Assembly: GCF_000420085.1 (NCBI RefSeq)
Contig: NZ_ATUG01000003.1
Span: forward strand, 744,001-808,000
Reading direction: 5' to 3'
Origin: Desulfospira joergensenii DSM 10085
Lineage (GTDB): Bacteria; Desulfobacterota; Desulfobacteria; Desulfobacterales; Desulfobacteraceae
DNA: 64,000 nt
Positions 18,482 to 27,829 of the stretch are shown in pieces. The notes under the pieces were generated by a model, which searched no databases, was not told where the DNA came from, and worked only from the letters and a program-made list of their open reading frames with translations. The translations under genes and the position numbers were made by a program. Each line of letters starts with the position of its first letter. Position 1 is the stretch's first letter.

Positions 18482-18601
18482 CCGGAGGAATATATTGAAT
18501 ATTTCAAGGATTACAATTTTCCTGCAACACGGAAATCAGGCCAAAAGGCAATTATCAAAGGTGCCTACAACCTAGCGGATAAAAAGCTCAATGAAGTGTG
18601 A
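18482..18601 (+). pseudogene. Possible C-terminal remnant of a lost gene
   Basis: A 39-codon open stretch reading EEYIEYFKDYNFPATRKSGQ and ending KKLNEV has protein-like composition. It has no start codon and an in-frame stop immediately upstream, and its 3' end overlaps the end of the convergent cytochrome b gene. I do not recognise the parent. It could be chance. Confidence 0.2.
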
Positions 18602-19415
18602 TATACCGGCTGTAAATAATCCCGTTGATTAAAAGATAAACCCCGAATCCCAATGCTGAATATCCAAAAATATAATAGATAACCCTGAAAAAAACCGGGG
18701 GTGATTTTACTTTTGCACTCTCAAAGCGCCCCTCTTTTTTGAGCTGTTCGAGCCATCCTGATTTTTCCTCTTCCAGTTCCTCCATGGGAACGCTGCCGCT
18801 GAACATGGCCTCGTTCATGGGAAAACTGGCCGGCCGCAGGTGGCCCACGAAAAAATGAACTATAAAAATATAGGATACGGCAAGAATCGCCTCTGCCCGA
18901 TGAAGCAGCACAGCAACATTCAGAGTCCAGCCGGGAATATACCGGCTGGCCAGGATGGGATACATGAGCACGATCCCGGTAATGGCCAAAAGGGGCATCC
19001 CCCAGTAAACTGCCCAGTAATCGAATTTCTCCCAGTATGTCCAGCGCTGCAGCCTTGGCCTCTCTCCCATTCCGAACAGCCAAAGGGTCCTCTGCCAAAA
19101 ATGCTTGATATCGTTCAGGTTGGGTACCAGGGAATCCGGGCCAAAAAGGCTGGTTCCCAGATTTTTCCAATCCAGCCGGGTCAAAAGGTAAAGCGTATGA
19201 AAGACAAATCCTAAAATCATCAGGACACCGATCCATTTGTGGATAAGAATTGAGGTATCATATCCACCGAATAGGGCATTTAGATCTCTCCCCAATGGCG
19301 TGGAAAAAAACAACCGGCTGAACCCTGTTGCCGCCTGGATGAGAAAAGTGATGATCAAAAAAAGATGAAACCCCCTGTCTAAAAGACTGAATCTTTTAAC
19401 ACGTTCTGTCCGCAT
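18588..19415 (-). CDS. Membrane cytochrome b subunit (formate dehydrogenase gamma/thiosulfate reductase type)
   Basis: 275 residues with about five membrane helices and His residues placed for two b hemes: DRGFHLFLIITFLIQAATGF, LIHKWIGVLMILGFVFHTLY, AVLLHRAEAILAVSYIFIVHFFVGHLRP. Such subunits pass electrons between quinones and periplasmic enzymes. It is the last gene of an operon with two multiheme cytochromes, 18 bp after the three-heme protein. That suggests a quinone-linked periplasmic electron path, but direction and terminal substrate are unknown. Confidence 0.82.
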   Translation of the reverse strand: MRTERVKRFSLLDRGFHLFLIITFLIQAATGFSRLFFSTPLGRDLNALFGGYDTSILIHKWIGVLMILGFVFHTLYLLTRLDWKNLGTSLFGPDSLVPNLNDIKHFWQRTLWLFGMGERPRLQRWTYWEKFDYWAVYWGMPLLAITGIVLMYPILASRYIPGWTLNVAVLLHRAEAILAVSYIFIVHFFVGHLRPASFPMNEAMFSGSVPMEELEEEKSGWLEQLKKEGRFESAKVKSPPVFFRVIYYIFGYSALGFGVYLLINGIIYSRYITLH

Positions 19416-19433
19416 GTTAAATCACCCTTCCTT

Positions 19434-20105
19434 TCACTTTTTGAAGAGTTCCCTTATCCCCATTAAAATGGAATGAGGGATGAAAAACGCCAGAGTTCCC
19501 GCCAGGAGAATCAGCATAAACCAGTATGAATAATACAGTGCCGGAAATCCGGTTCTTGTATCGGGCGCCCCTGCAGCGGGTTCATGAATCACATACCGGG
19601 CAAAAGATGCGGAAGCACCCTGGTGGCATTTTGAGCAGATGTAGGCGTGTCGCCGGATCGGGTTCATGGACGAAAAATAGTGATTGATACTGGCAATGGG
19701 CTCCTGGCCGTGACATTGCCTGCAGGTCAGATTGGCCCGGACGGTATGGATATCCCGAGCCTGTTCGGCATGGCATTCTTCACACCGCCGGTTCGCATAA
19801 AACTTGATGCCCCGGTGTGAATCAGCAAGCCGGCTCCTGTTTCTGACCTGTGCTCCCGTTGAGCTGTAGGCAAACGCTCTCCTGCCTTCTTTCTGGAATC
19901 TCCTGACCAACGGGCTGTCGTGACCCGGTTTCATCTCATATTGTTCATAATAACCAGTGCTGACTTCATACTGCCTGTACCGATTGATAAAAGATGTCAC
20001 CTCCTCTCCCTGCCCCGAACAGAGGGCAGGGAGAGTCAGGAAGGCAATCATTATCAGGGGCACGATCCGGATAATCATACTGCTGATATTCGTTGATTTT
20101 CGCAT
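19434..20105 (-). CDS. Membrane-anchored tri-heme c-type cytochrome
   Basis: 223 residues. A signal peptide (about 1-32, ending ALCSG) is followed by three CxxCH heme sites (CEECH, CRQCH, CSKCH) between residues 108 and 163, with extra His residues as distal ligands. A C-terminal membrane helix (YSYWFMLILLAGTLAFFIP) ends in a basic tail. AGGAGG precedes ATG 20105. Its position between the 8-heme lipoprotein and cytochrome b suggests it bridges the two. Confidence 0.82.
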   Translation of the reverse strand: MRKSTNISSMIIRIVPLIMIAFLTLPALCSGQGEEVTSFINRYRQYEVSTGYYEQYEMKPGHDSPLVRRFQKEGRRAFAYSSTGAQVRNRSRLADSHRGIKFYANRRCEECHAEQARDIHTVRANLTCRQCHGQEPIASINHYFSSMNPIRRHAYICSKCHQGASASFARYVIHEPAAGAPDTRTGFPALYYSYWFMLILLAGTLAFFIPHSILMGIRELFKK

Positions 20106-20122
20106 ACCCCCCTCCTGCAGTG

Positions 20123-21397
20123 TTAATAAGCCTTTTTAAATTTAATGGATTGAATCGCCTGTCCCACAGGTTTCGGCAGTACGGAGAGTGCTTGCCAGTC
20201 AGCCTGAAGTTCATTGAGATCCTGTTTTTTATGCTGGTGACAGGTCTGGCAGGAATTCGGCACTTTTGGATTTTTCAAGGTGTCTCCGGGCAGCAGCGTC
20301 ACAAATACATGGCTGTGGATATCTCCGGATTCAGCGCTTTTGGCAATCCTTGGCATATGGCAGCCCACACAATTGGCAAAGGAGTGAATCGAATGGGCAA
20401 AGTTGTTGTTGACCATTTCATGACAGCTCAGGCATTGTTTTGAACCGGCAAAATTGGTCTGAGACCGTGTCGGCGGCATGCCGAGTTGATGAACATAGTG
20501 ACACGAGGTACAGGTGACTCCCTCTTTTGCATGCTTTGACTGCTGCCAGTCGATAAACTGCTGGTGGTGACCTTTGGAAAATTCATTGGCATAGACATGC
20601 TTTACATCACCGGCTTCAAAAGAGGTGGATTTATAATATGATGAAAGAGCCTTTCCCGGTGCAAACCCAACCGGCCAGCCCCCGCCTTTTTCCATGGTGG
20701 AATGGCCCCGGTTGTGACAGGAACCGCAGATCTGTGCAGCAACACCCATGGTCAGCTTGGCCGGATTGATAATCGTATTGCGCTTTTCAAATACTTCTGT
20801 TTTCGGCAGTGCCGCATGCCAGGATCCCTTTCCATGACAGGCTTCGCATCCGACGCCGGCTTCGTTAAACGTATTGTTTTTAAGATCTGCACCGGTAGCA
20901 TGGCAGCCCCCGCATTTTAAAAGCCAGGGCCTCTTGTCCCAGTCTTTTTCATGGTAATTGACCCATCTGTCGGTTTCAGTATTATACTGAATGGGGGAGA
21001 TATAAAGGGTATCGTTCTTTTTAACCAGAAAACGCTGTTTCCACTGGCTGCCAATGGTATAAAGAATCTCGTCCTTTCTGGGAACGTAAATCTGATCAGC
21101 AGGGACTTTGAGTTTACCGCTCAATTTTGCAAGGTCTTCGCGAATTCGTTTTTCATCAATGGCAACCACGATGGCATCTTCGTTTGCCTTGGCATCCTGG
21201 AGCATGCGCGAATGCATGGTCATCTTCCAGGAATCAAAATGCTCCAGATGACACATCTTACAGGTGTCCGAGCCCACAAAATCCTTCGGCTGCGACGTGA
21301 CCGCAGCAATATCCACCACCGGTTGGGATGAACACCCCCAGATGAGCAAGGTGGCAAGCCCCAGCATTAAGAGACCCGCTAAGATTTTTTTCTCCAT
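20123..21397 (-). CDS. Octaheme c-type cytochrome lipoprotein
   Basis: 424 residues. Lipobox LIWGC gives Cys22, so it is probably lipid-anchored facing the periplasm. Eight CxxCH motifs occur in order: CKMCH, CGGCH, CEACH, CGSCH, CTSCH, CLSCH, CVGCH, CQTCH. The first two are separated by a ~120-residue segment holding DEILYTIGSQWKQRFLV, as in the c554/multiheme family. ATG 21397 has GGAGG five bases upstream; a GTG two codons earlier is less well placed. It is the first gene of the cytochrome operon. It could act as a reductase or an electron carrier; no substrate motif is evident. Confidence 0.85.
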   Translation of the reverse strand: MEKKILAGLLMLGLATLLIWGCSSQPVVDIAAVTSQPKDFVGSDTCKMCHLEHFDSWKMTMHSRMLQDAKANEDAIVVAIDEKRIREDLAKLSGKLKVPADQIYVPRKDEILYTIGSQWKQRFLVKKNDTLYISPIQYNTETDRWVNYHEKDWDKRPWLLKCGGCHATGADLKNNTFNEAGVGCEACHGKGSWHAALPKTEVFEKRNTIINPAKLTMGVAAQICGSCHNRGHSTMEKGGGWPVGFAPGKALSSYYKSTSFEAGDVKHVYANEFSKGHHQQFIDWQQSKHAKEGVTCTSCHYVHQLGMPPTRSQTNFAGSKQCLSCHEMVNNNFAHSIHSFANCVGCHMPRIAKSAESGDIHSHVFVTLLPGDTLKNPKVPNSCQTCHQHKKQDLNELQADWQALSVLPKPVGQAIQSIKFKKAY

Positions 21398-21886
21398 ATT
21401 CACCTCCCTTTCAATTGTGAAAAACGCCTTAATTCTTTCGTATCAAGACATAGCATCACACCATGCGGATGCGAAAAGCAATTTGATGATTTGCAACGCT
21501 TTTTAAATCGAAGTGTGCAGCATCGTTATAGGAGAGAAAAACAGGAGTAGGATCTGGTCAGGTCAAGAAGTCTTGAGCCTATGACTATTGATCATTAACG
21601 GCTTCATACTACATCGTGGCAATTGAAATTGCAACAATAAAAAAATTCGAATATCCCTGTCTTTATGAAAGCAAGCCATTTTTCCATGAAAAGCTCTATT
21701 GTCCCGTAAAATCCGCTGGGGCCTGGCGTTTCGATTGAAGGAGACAAACCATTTCCCACCACAATTGCCCAACCCGGGAAAATCACCCATATGGGGGATG
21801 TTGTGATTTTCCATGTCTGATATCAAAAAGACAGGAATGGCATTAAAATTGTCAAGAGATTCCAATGCAGGATAGAGGATAAAGAG
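21398..21886. other. Gene-free stretch between divergent units
   Basis: About 490 bp hold the start regions of the cytochrome operon (minus) and the DUF2284 gene (plus). A 122-codon minus-strand frame exists here but has no ribosome site and no recognisable protein, and it overlaps the next gene. No clear promoter was identified. Confidence 0.5.
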
Positions 21887-22639
21887 ATGATATGCAATCA
21901 ATGTAAAAAAGAGTTTGACACTGCCCGGCAATATGAGTGGCGTTCACAGATTATATGTGAAGACTGTTATATTGACAGCCTTTGGGCTGCAAGACCTGTT
22001 TGCAATCCCTGGGAAGAATATCTATCAACAAGATCGGCATCAGAAGATGAGAAGAATATTCTGAAACCAAGAGACAGAAAAAATTTTGAAGTGCTGCTGC
22101 AAACGGCTCAAAGCCTGGGAGCGACAAATGCTGCCTGCATACTCACCAGTGAAATTGAAATAAGCGATGCCCTGGCAGCATTATGTAAAGAACCAAAGTG
22201 TGAACACTTTGGCAGATCATTTAGATGCCCTCCGAATATAAGCGGTCCAACGGGATTTCGCAAACAGATTAAAAGCCATACAAATGCCATTGTGTTTAAA
22301 ATTACACTTCCCTCAGACATTATGTATTCCCATCATCGAATTGAAATATTTAAACTATTACATGAAATTGGATCATCCGTTGAAAAAAAAGCAAAACAAA
22401 TGGGATATACAAATTCCAAGGCATATGCAGCCGGGTCATGCAAAAAACTTTTTTGTGGTCAACACCTGAATTGTAATGTGCTTTCAGGAGATGGAGAATG
22501 TCGAAATCCGGATCTTGCAAGGCAATCCATGTCAGGTTTCGGAATTAATGTAAAAAAACTAATGGAAACGGCAAACTGGGATGAGGATTCTGAAACGGCT
22601 GAAATGAAACCCGCCTGCGGAATGATTTTGATAGGCTGA
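21887..22639 (+). CDS. DUF2284 predicted metal-binding protein
   Basis: 250 residues. An N-terminal zinc-ribbon-like part has paired cysteines (CNQC and CEDC). A DUF2284 domain follows with its Cys-rich core: CKEPKCEHFGRSFRCPPNI, SCKKLFCGQHLNC and GECRNPDLARQSMSGFGI. The many cysteines suggest an iron-sulfur or metal site. Function of the family is unknown. Codon use is more AT-rich than most neighbours. It stands alone. Confidence 0.78.
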   Translation: MICNQCKKEFDTARQYEWRSQIICEDCYIDSLWAARPVCNPWEEYLSTRSASEDEKNILKPRDRKNFEVLLQTAQSLGATNAACILTSEIEISDALAALCKEPKCEHFGRSFRCPPNISGPTGFRKQIKSHTNAIVFKITLPSDIMYSHHRIEIFKLLHEIGSSVEKKAKQMGYTNSKAYAAGSCKKLFCGQHLNCNVLSGDGECRNPDLARQSMSGFGINVKKLMETANWDEDSETAEMKPACGMILIG

Positions 22640-22750
22640 TATTTACGTTTCGTGAGCCATGACTTCCTTAACCGTGAGCTTTCGAGTAGCCGTTGTGTTA
22701 TGCTTTATGCCCGTCTGGCCGTATCGCAGAGAGTCTGGGGAAGTCATTCC

Positions 22751-22790
22751 ACCGAAAAATAGAGCCTGGCCGATAGCTATTCTTGGCTAG
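22751..22790 (+). repeat. Partial copy of the dispersed repeat (copy A)
   Basis: The core ACCGAAAAATAGAGCCTGG plus CCGAT and about ten further bases matches the left part of the longer copies at 26121 and 34504. Only about 40 bp are shared. Confidence 0.5.
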
Positions 22791-22828
22791 TATTCCGTAA
22801 AAACAAATCCCTCCCCTTTCCCTGATAT

Positions 22829-23182
22829 TCAATCCTGGGGATGAGGTAGTATCCCATTATATGTCCGGGCCAGAAAGTTGCAGATGGATAGGGGATCGTC
22901 AATAAATGCCCTGCCGGTGGTCATGCTTTTTTTAATACCGTCAAAGGAAACGGAATCATCCGGCAGCACAAGCACAGGAGAACCCTGGTTCTCTTCTCCC
23001 AGCTGTTCAATGATTTCAGGCCGGGGCCGTTGGAAATCCACATGGATGATATCCACCTGTTCCTTAATTTCCGGGTTGTAAATAAAAAATCCTTCTACAA
23101 TACCGCAGTCCGGGCAGTAAAAGGGTCCTTGATCCGGTGCATCATACCAGGTATTGATCATATAAAGGACAAATTTGCTCAT
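22829..23182 (-). CDS. DUF3088 thioredoxin-like small protein
   Basis: 117 residues. YCPDCGIVEGFF gives a thioredoxin-like CxxC near the N-terminus, then IIHVDFQRPRPEII and SPVLVLPDDS, matching DUF3088. A redox role is plausible from the fold but unproven. AGGAGG precedes ATG 23182. Confidence 0.72.
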   Translation of the reverse strand: MSKFVLYMINTWYDAPDQGPFYCPDCGIVEGFFIYNPEIKEQVDIIHVDFQRPRPEIIEQLGEENQGSPVLVLPDDSVSFDGIKKSMTTGRAFIDDPLSICNFLARTYNGILPHPQD

Positions 23183-23669
23183 ATGATTTCCTCCTTTTTT
23201 TCAAAATTGATGAAAACAGGTATCAGGAATATGACATCTTGTAAAGGGTGGGTGGACGAAGCCCCTGAGAACATGGATAGTCTGAGGCAGTCGTCTCATT
23301 TGGGAAACTGAGCTTTTGCTGCAACTAGTCTTGGCCTCAGCCGCCTCAGTTTGCTCTGCTATATTTTATACATCAGCCCGGAGCAGTCCAATTAAAGTCA
23401 TGTAAAACCAGTGGGTTGAACTCTCCCCTGCGATCCAGATCCGGCACTCCTAGCGAATTTTTCGATGATAGCTTTTGATCTAGGCATTTTGCCGGGGTTT
23501 TCTTGGTTGAATATAATAGATTTTAATTTCTTTGACGATTCAGTTCAACCCTATGAACAAAGGCGAAGAAGATCGAATCCCTTGAATTTGATATATTCTG
23601 AATTATAATCTATCGATATTTTGCAGAAGACAACAACCCTTAACCTGTAAATGCCCCCGGAGACCCTAT
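23183..23669. other. Gene-free stretch
   Basis: About 490 bp, AT-rich in its second half, upstream of the siroheme-reductase-like gene. I see no gene, RNA or repeat. A promoter for the downstream gene is presumably in the last 150 bp, but no box pair stands out. Confidence 0.5.
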
Positions 23670-24323
23670 ATGACACATGAAAAACAACTTCCCCCCGGTG
23701 TAATCCTGCAACGGGACGGTAAAACTTTTGCTGCCCGTATCACACCGCCTTCCGGAAGAATCAGCGCCCAGGATCTAGAAAAAATGGCTGAACTTGTCCG
23801 GACCTATGAGGTGCCGGCGGTAAAGCTGACCTCGGGACAGCGCATTGGGTTTTACGGGCTCAGCAGGGAAAATGTAAACGCCCTATGCGAGGCCATGCCA
23901 TTCAGAACAGGCGGACATTATGTCCAGGCATGTCCGGGAACGGACTGGTGTAAATTTGCCACCCAGGATGCCATGGGACTTGCCCAAACCCTTGAGGAAA
24001 AATTTGGATCCCTTCCAACATCGGCTAAAATAAAACTGGGTATTTCCGGCTGCACTTTTTGTTGCGCAGAATCTCGTGTCCGGGATATCGGATTCATCGG
24101 CACACCAAAAGGCTGGCGCATGTTTGTGGGCGGTAATTCCGGGATGAAACCCAGAATCGGTGAGGAACTGGCAAAAGAGCTGTCCACGCAAAAAGCCCTT
24201 GGGCTTTGTCAAAAATTTCTCGATTTATACTGTGAAATGGCTCCGGCCAAGCAAAGAACCTCCCGTTTTGTTAAGAAGATGGGGATCCAAAGTCTCAAAG
24301 AGAGATTAGGTCTTAATCTTTAG
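23670..24323 (+). CDS. Small nitrite/sulfite reductase-like 4Fe-4S/siroheme domain protein
   Basis: 217 residues, about half of a full sulfite reductase subunit. It contains a ferredoxin-like half domain (residues 10-75, TSGQRIGFYGLSRENV) and one catalytic-type domain with cluster cysteines CPGTDWC and CTFCC (C-x5-C and C-x3-C), the siroheme-4Fe-4S ligand pattern. Small assimilatory-type sulfite reductases of this size occur in sulfate reducers and methanogens. GGAGA precedes ATG 23670. No partner subunit is adjacent. Confidence 0.82.
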   Translation: MTHEKQLPPGVILQRDGKTFAARITPPSGRISAQDLEKMAELVRTYEVPAVKLTSGQRIGFYGLSRENVNALCEAMPFRTGGHYVQACPGTDWCKFATQDAMGLAQTLEEKFGSLPTSAKIKLGISGCTFCCAESRVRDIGFIGTPKGWRMFVGGNSGMKPRIGEELAKELSTQKALGLCQKFLDLYCEMAPAKQRTSRFVKKMGIQSLKERLGLNL

Positions 24324-24855
24324 CCCGAAAATGCCCTTATCGCAAAATAGAAAGTATTGATGCACGGAATCAGGTTGCCACCTGTTCAAAAGTCTATGGA
24401 TATTTCCTTTTTCGGAAGTGTTGTCGGACACAGCATCCTGTAATTCCCTCTGTGTTTAACTGAAGAAAAATTGCCATTTTTTTGTTGCCCACCGAAAAAT
24501 CAAACCAGGTCCAAATTTCAATGTCCTGATAATTGTTCTAACGAGGTGTTACAGGATAGTCTGGGGTTTTTCATACACCTATAAAGTTGACTTCATTCCG
24601 GAGGTAGTCCACGCAATCAGATAAGGGGTGAATGTATAGTGCAATAATCAAGGTCTGACCTCGTGTTCCCCTCATGGCAGGTAAAAAGGTGTATCACCAT
24701 AAAAATATTGAAAAAATTGGGACAGCAGTGTAAACGACATCAATTGGTTTCCGCGCCTTCCCTGAAAAGGGTACACGTCAGGACACTTGAAAAGAGTCGC
24801 AAGTAAGAGAAACAGTAAACACAGATTAATTCATTTCTCGTTCAGGACATCTGCG
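24324..24855. other. Gene-free stretch
   Basis: About 530 bp with no supported gene. A pair of 9-bp inverted segments (ATCCTGTAA near 24435 and its complement near 24548) lies far apart and is probably incidental. The MFS frame is open back to 24787, but its start is placed at 24856. Confidence 0.4.
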
Positions 24856-26121
24856 ATGATAAAAAAGGTTTTTACTATTTTTTATGGTTGGTCTGTCATT
24901 GCAGCAGCCACCATACTTATGGCCACTTGTTTTGGGATAATCTATTCGTTCAGTGTCTACTTTGTTCCGTTACAGTCCGAATTTTCATGGGATCGGTCTG
25001 CCACATCCGGTGCCTTTTCACTGTACTTGCTTCTGGTGGGATTCTTTTCCATTGCCGGCGGAAAGGCTGTGGACCGGTTCGGCCCCAGACGGGTTCTGAT
25101 TCCCATGACCGTCATCACCGGCGCAAGCCTTGTTTTAACCTCACAGGTCAAGGTCATCTGGCAATTTTATGTGGCATATAGTGTATTGCTGGCTGCCGGT
25201 ACCGGTGCCATATATATCATCTGCATGTCTCTGGCCTCACGCTGGTTTCGACGAAAAAGGGCCACGGCAATGGGAATCCTTGGAGCCGGCGGATCTTTGG
25301 GCTCTGTGATCATGGCCCCTGTTAGTGCCTGGCTAATACAAATCTTCCAGTGGCGTACCGCTTTTATTATTACAGGACTTCTCGCCTGGTGTATGATGAT
25401 TCCTGCTACCTTGATTCTCAAAGGCAGTCCTTCGGAAATCGGCACCGGGCCTGACGGGGATCCCGAAGCAGCGGACACTTCAGCCGGCAACACCGAACCA
25501 TCCGCCGGCTTTTCCATCTCCCGCGCTACTGGAACAAGTAATTTCTGGTACTTATTCCTGTTATGGTTCTGGTTTTCCTTTTGTCTTTATATGGTCATGA
25601 CCCACATTGTGCCAAGGGCGCAGGATTTTGGCCTCACCCCAGTGCAGGCAGCCGGTATCATGAGCATCATGACGGCCGTCAGTGTCGTCTCCCGCTTGGC
25701 AGGCGGCATGATTGCGGATCGGATGGACAAACGCAGGTTGTTGTTTTTACTTTTCTCTGTCATGGCCCTGGCCATGATCGGACTGTCCCAGGCTCGGTTA
25801 CCATGGATGCTCTATCCTTTTGCCATTGTTTTCGGCATCACCTACGGTGGCACGGACACATCAATCATCGCCATTGTCACCGATGTTTTCGGAACCTCCA
25901 AAGTCGGCACCATGATGGGCATCCTTATGATCAGCTGGGGGCTTGGCTCGGCTTCCGGCCCTTATCTCGCCGGATGGATCTTTGACCGAACAGGCGCCTA
26001 TACCTGGGCTTTTATAACAGCCGCCGCAGGACTGCTGATATCCGCATATCTGAGCAAAAGACTGACACTGGATAACCCCGCCGGTAATCATCAGAAAAAT
26101 AAAGATGATTGGGTTACCTAA
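24856..26121 (+). CDS. MFS transporter, OxlT-like (monocarboxylate/oxalate-formate branch)
   Basis: 421 residues, twelve membrane helices. The N-terminal half has FYGWSVIAAATILMATCFGI and the MFS loop motif GGKAVDRFGPRRVLIP; the C-terminal half has GGMIADRMDKRRLLFLLF. The N-terminal YGW and the serine/glycine-rich fourth and fifth helices are typical of the OxlT branch that exchanges organic anions. ATG 24856 with AGGA eight bases upstream was chosen over an upstream in-frame TTG that would add a charged tail. Confidence 0.85.
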   Translation: MIKKVFTIFYGWSVIAAATILMATCFGIIYSFSVYFVPLQSEFSWDRSATSGAFSLYLLLVGFFSIAGGKAVDRFGPRRVLIPMTVITGASLVLTSQVKVIWQFYVAYSVLLAAGTGAIYIICMSLASRWFRRKRATAMGILGAGGSLGSVIMAPVSAWLIQIFQWRTAFIITGLLAWCMMIPATLILKGSPSEIGTGPDGDPEAADTSAGNTEPSAGFSISRATGTSNFWYLFLLWFWFSFCLYMVMTHIVPRAQDFGLTPVQAAGIMSIMTAVSVVSRLAGGMIADRMDKRRLLFLLFSVMALAMIGLSQARLPWMLYPFAIVFGITYGGTDTSIIAIVTDVFGTSKVGTMMGILMISWGLGSASGPYLAGWIFDRTGAYTWAFITAAAGLLISAYLSKRLTLDNPAGNHQKNKDDWVT

Positions 26122-26280
26122 CAGGGATCGTCTGTAGGAGCCGTCCTACCGAAAAACAGAGCCTGGCCGATGGGTAGTCTTCACCTCTAACCTTGATTTG
26201 ATCTGCCAGATTTTCGATCCAGGTCACCAATAACAAAAGTAGCCAACACCTCATCCATAATCGCTTGGGAGTCCTTAAAT
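26121..26280 (+). repeat. Dispersed ~160-bp repeat, left copy (copy B)
   Basis: Matches 34504-34664 in the same orientation. The best-conserved ~90 nt (26191-26280) are roughly 85% identical by eye and contain AGATTTTCGATCCAGGTCAC. On the minus strand both copies can be read as a short peptide with IGDLDRKS, possibly a remnant of a coding sequence. Confidence 0.7.
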
Positions 26281-26327
26281 GGAAAAGTTAAGATCCTACC
26301 GGACAGTTTGAAATTGCCATAGGCATA

Positions 26328-26374
26328 GCCACCTCTCACTGGGGACCTTCCAATAATCCCCAGTGAGAGGTGGC
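26328..26374. other. 18-bp perfect hairpin upstream of the IS481 element
   Basis: GCCACCTCTCACTGGGGA (26328-26345) pairs perfectly with 26357-26374, with an 11-nt loop. It ends 7 bp before the left terminal repeat. It may block transcription into the transposase or be a relic end of another element. Confidence 0.7.
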
Positions 26375-26381
26375 GGTGATA

Positions 26382-27497
26382 AGCCTTCTCGGATATATTT
26401 TTAACGCCAATCAAAAATATGTCCAAAAGGAGAAGAGCATTATGACCGCCAAAAAGAAATTAGCACAGAAAAGACTGACTTTGCTACAGCTTGCTGAAAA
26501 ATTGGGGAACGTATCCAAAGCCTGCCAGATGCACAAGGTATCTCGAAGCCAGTTCTACGAGTACAAAAGATCTTTCCAGGAGTATGGATTTGAAGGCTTG
26601 ATTGACAGACCACCAATCCCAGGACCACATCCTAACGAAATTTCTGAAGACACCAAAAATCGCATCATTGCACTTTCATTGGAAAACCCTGCTTTCGGCC
26701 AGCAACGGATTGCTGATCAGCTCGCTCTTGAAGGCCTTGCTGTCTGTGCAACCACGATCCGCAATATCTGGAAAAAGGCTGGAATGGAGACAAAATACAA
26801 ACGCCTCTTAAAGCTTGAAGAGTCGTTGTCTGAAGATTTTGAATTAACAGAGACCCAGATCCGCTTGCTGGAAAAGGCCAATCCTGAGTTCAAAGAACGG
26901 AATGTGGAAAGCCATTACTCTGGTTACCTGCTATGCCAGGATACGTTTTATGTCGGGCGACTCAAAGGCGTTGGCAGGGTATACCTACAAGCCGTTGTTG
27001 ATACATATGGCAGCTTTGCTTTTGGTAAGTTATACACCAGTAAGCGCCCGGAAACAGCGGCGGATGTCCTGTATGACAGGGTTCTTCCTTTTTACGAAGA
27101 GAACGATATCTGTATTGAGAATATCCTTACAGACAACGGTACGGAATTCAAAGGGCGGCCAACGATCCATTTGTACGAGATCTTCCTTGAACTCAATGAT
27201 ATCAATCACCGGAAAACAAAGGTGGCCAGTCCAAGGACGAACGGATTTGTGGAAAGATTCAACAGGACAATTTTGGACGAATTTTTCCGTACGGCTTTCC
27301 GGAAAAAGCTATATGAGTCCGTTTCCGCTTTACAGGAAGATCTCGACAAGTGGCTGCACTATTACAACTATGAACGGCCTCACCGGGGATACCGCAACCA
27401 GGGACGACGCCCATTTGAAACGTTTCAAATGGGTATAGAAATTAAAGGAAGAATGGAAAAGGAATCCGCCTAATAAAAAATAGGCGCCGAGAAGGCT
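26382..27497 (+). mobile_element. IS481-type insertion sequence
   Basis: AGCCTTCTCGG at 26382-26392 is repeated inverted at 27487-27497 and flanks one DDE transposase gene. The outer ends may extend a few bases further; no clear target duplication was seen. Confidence 0.7.
26442..27473 (+). CDS. IS481-family transposase
   Basis: 343 residues. The N-terminal helix-turn-helix (VSKACQMHKVSRSQFYEYKR) is followed by a second HTH-like region (FGQQRIADQLALEGLAV) and an rve-type integrase core with catalytic Asp in LCQDTFYVG, Asp in ILTDNGTEF and Glu in NGFVERFNRT. The YNYERPHRGYRNQGRRPFE tail is typical of the family. ATG 26442 follows AAAAGGAG. The frame is intact, so the element may still be active. 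Confidence 0.9.
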   Translation: MTAKKKLAQKRLTLLQLAEKLGNVSKACQMHKVSRSQFYEYKRSFQEYGFEGLIDRPPIPGPHPNEISEDTKNRIIALSLENPAFGQQRIADQLALEGLAVCATTIRNIWKKAGMETKYKRLLKLEESLSEDFELTETQIRLLEKANPEFKERNVESHYSGYLLCQDTFYVGRLKGVGRVYLQAVVDTYGSFAFGKLYTSKRPETAADVLYDRVLPFYEENDICIENILTDNGTEFKGRPTIHLYEIFLELNDINHRKTKVASPRTNGFVERFNRTILDEFFRTAFRKKLYESVSALQEDLDKWLHYYNYERPHRGYRNQGRRPFETFQMGIEIKGRMEKESA

Positions 27498-27655
27498 GAG
27501 TGTACGGGAGGTATTTGACTTTTACACCTTAAATACCATAAGTCCTCGCTCTCATTTTTCTCAATGTGCGATGGGTTTCATCTTTACTTGCAAGTACTTG
27601 GTTGATATTGGAATATTATCTTGGTTTCATTTTTCCCAACGGGTTTACAATACAG

Positions 27656-27682
27656 ATGCAGTTTTTTACAAAAAAACTGCAT
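27656..27682. terminator. Bidirectional terminator-like hairpin
   Basis: ATGCAGTTTTTT (27656-27667) pairs with 27671-27682 around a 3-nt ACA loop. The stem provides a T-run on one strand and an A-run on the other. It lies in the ~330-bp gap between the IS481 element and the 3' end of the CBASS operon. Confidence 0.55.
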
Positions 27683-27829
27683 GATCACTTGTTATGAAAT
27701 TGAATAAATTATGGCTCGTCCAAACAAAAGAAGAAGACAATTAAACAGACTTATCTTTTCTTGAACTCTTTTGACAGGGACTGAACCCTGAAAAAATAAG
27801 ATTTATGAGATGGTGTACGAGCACATTTT

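Noticed and set aside
21563..21931. A 122-codon minus-strand frame in a gap
   Set aside because: No ribosome site, no recognisable protein, and it overlaps the start of the DUF2284 gene.
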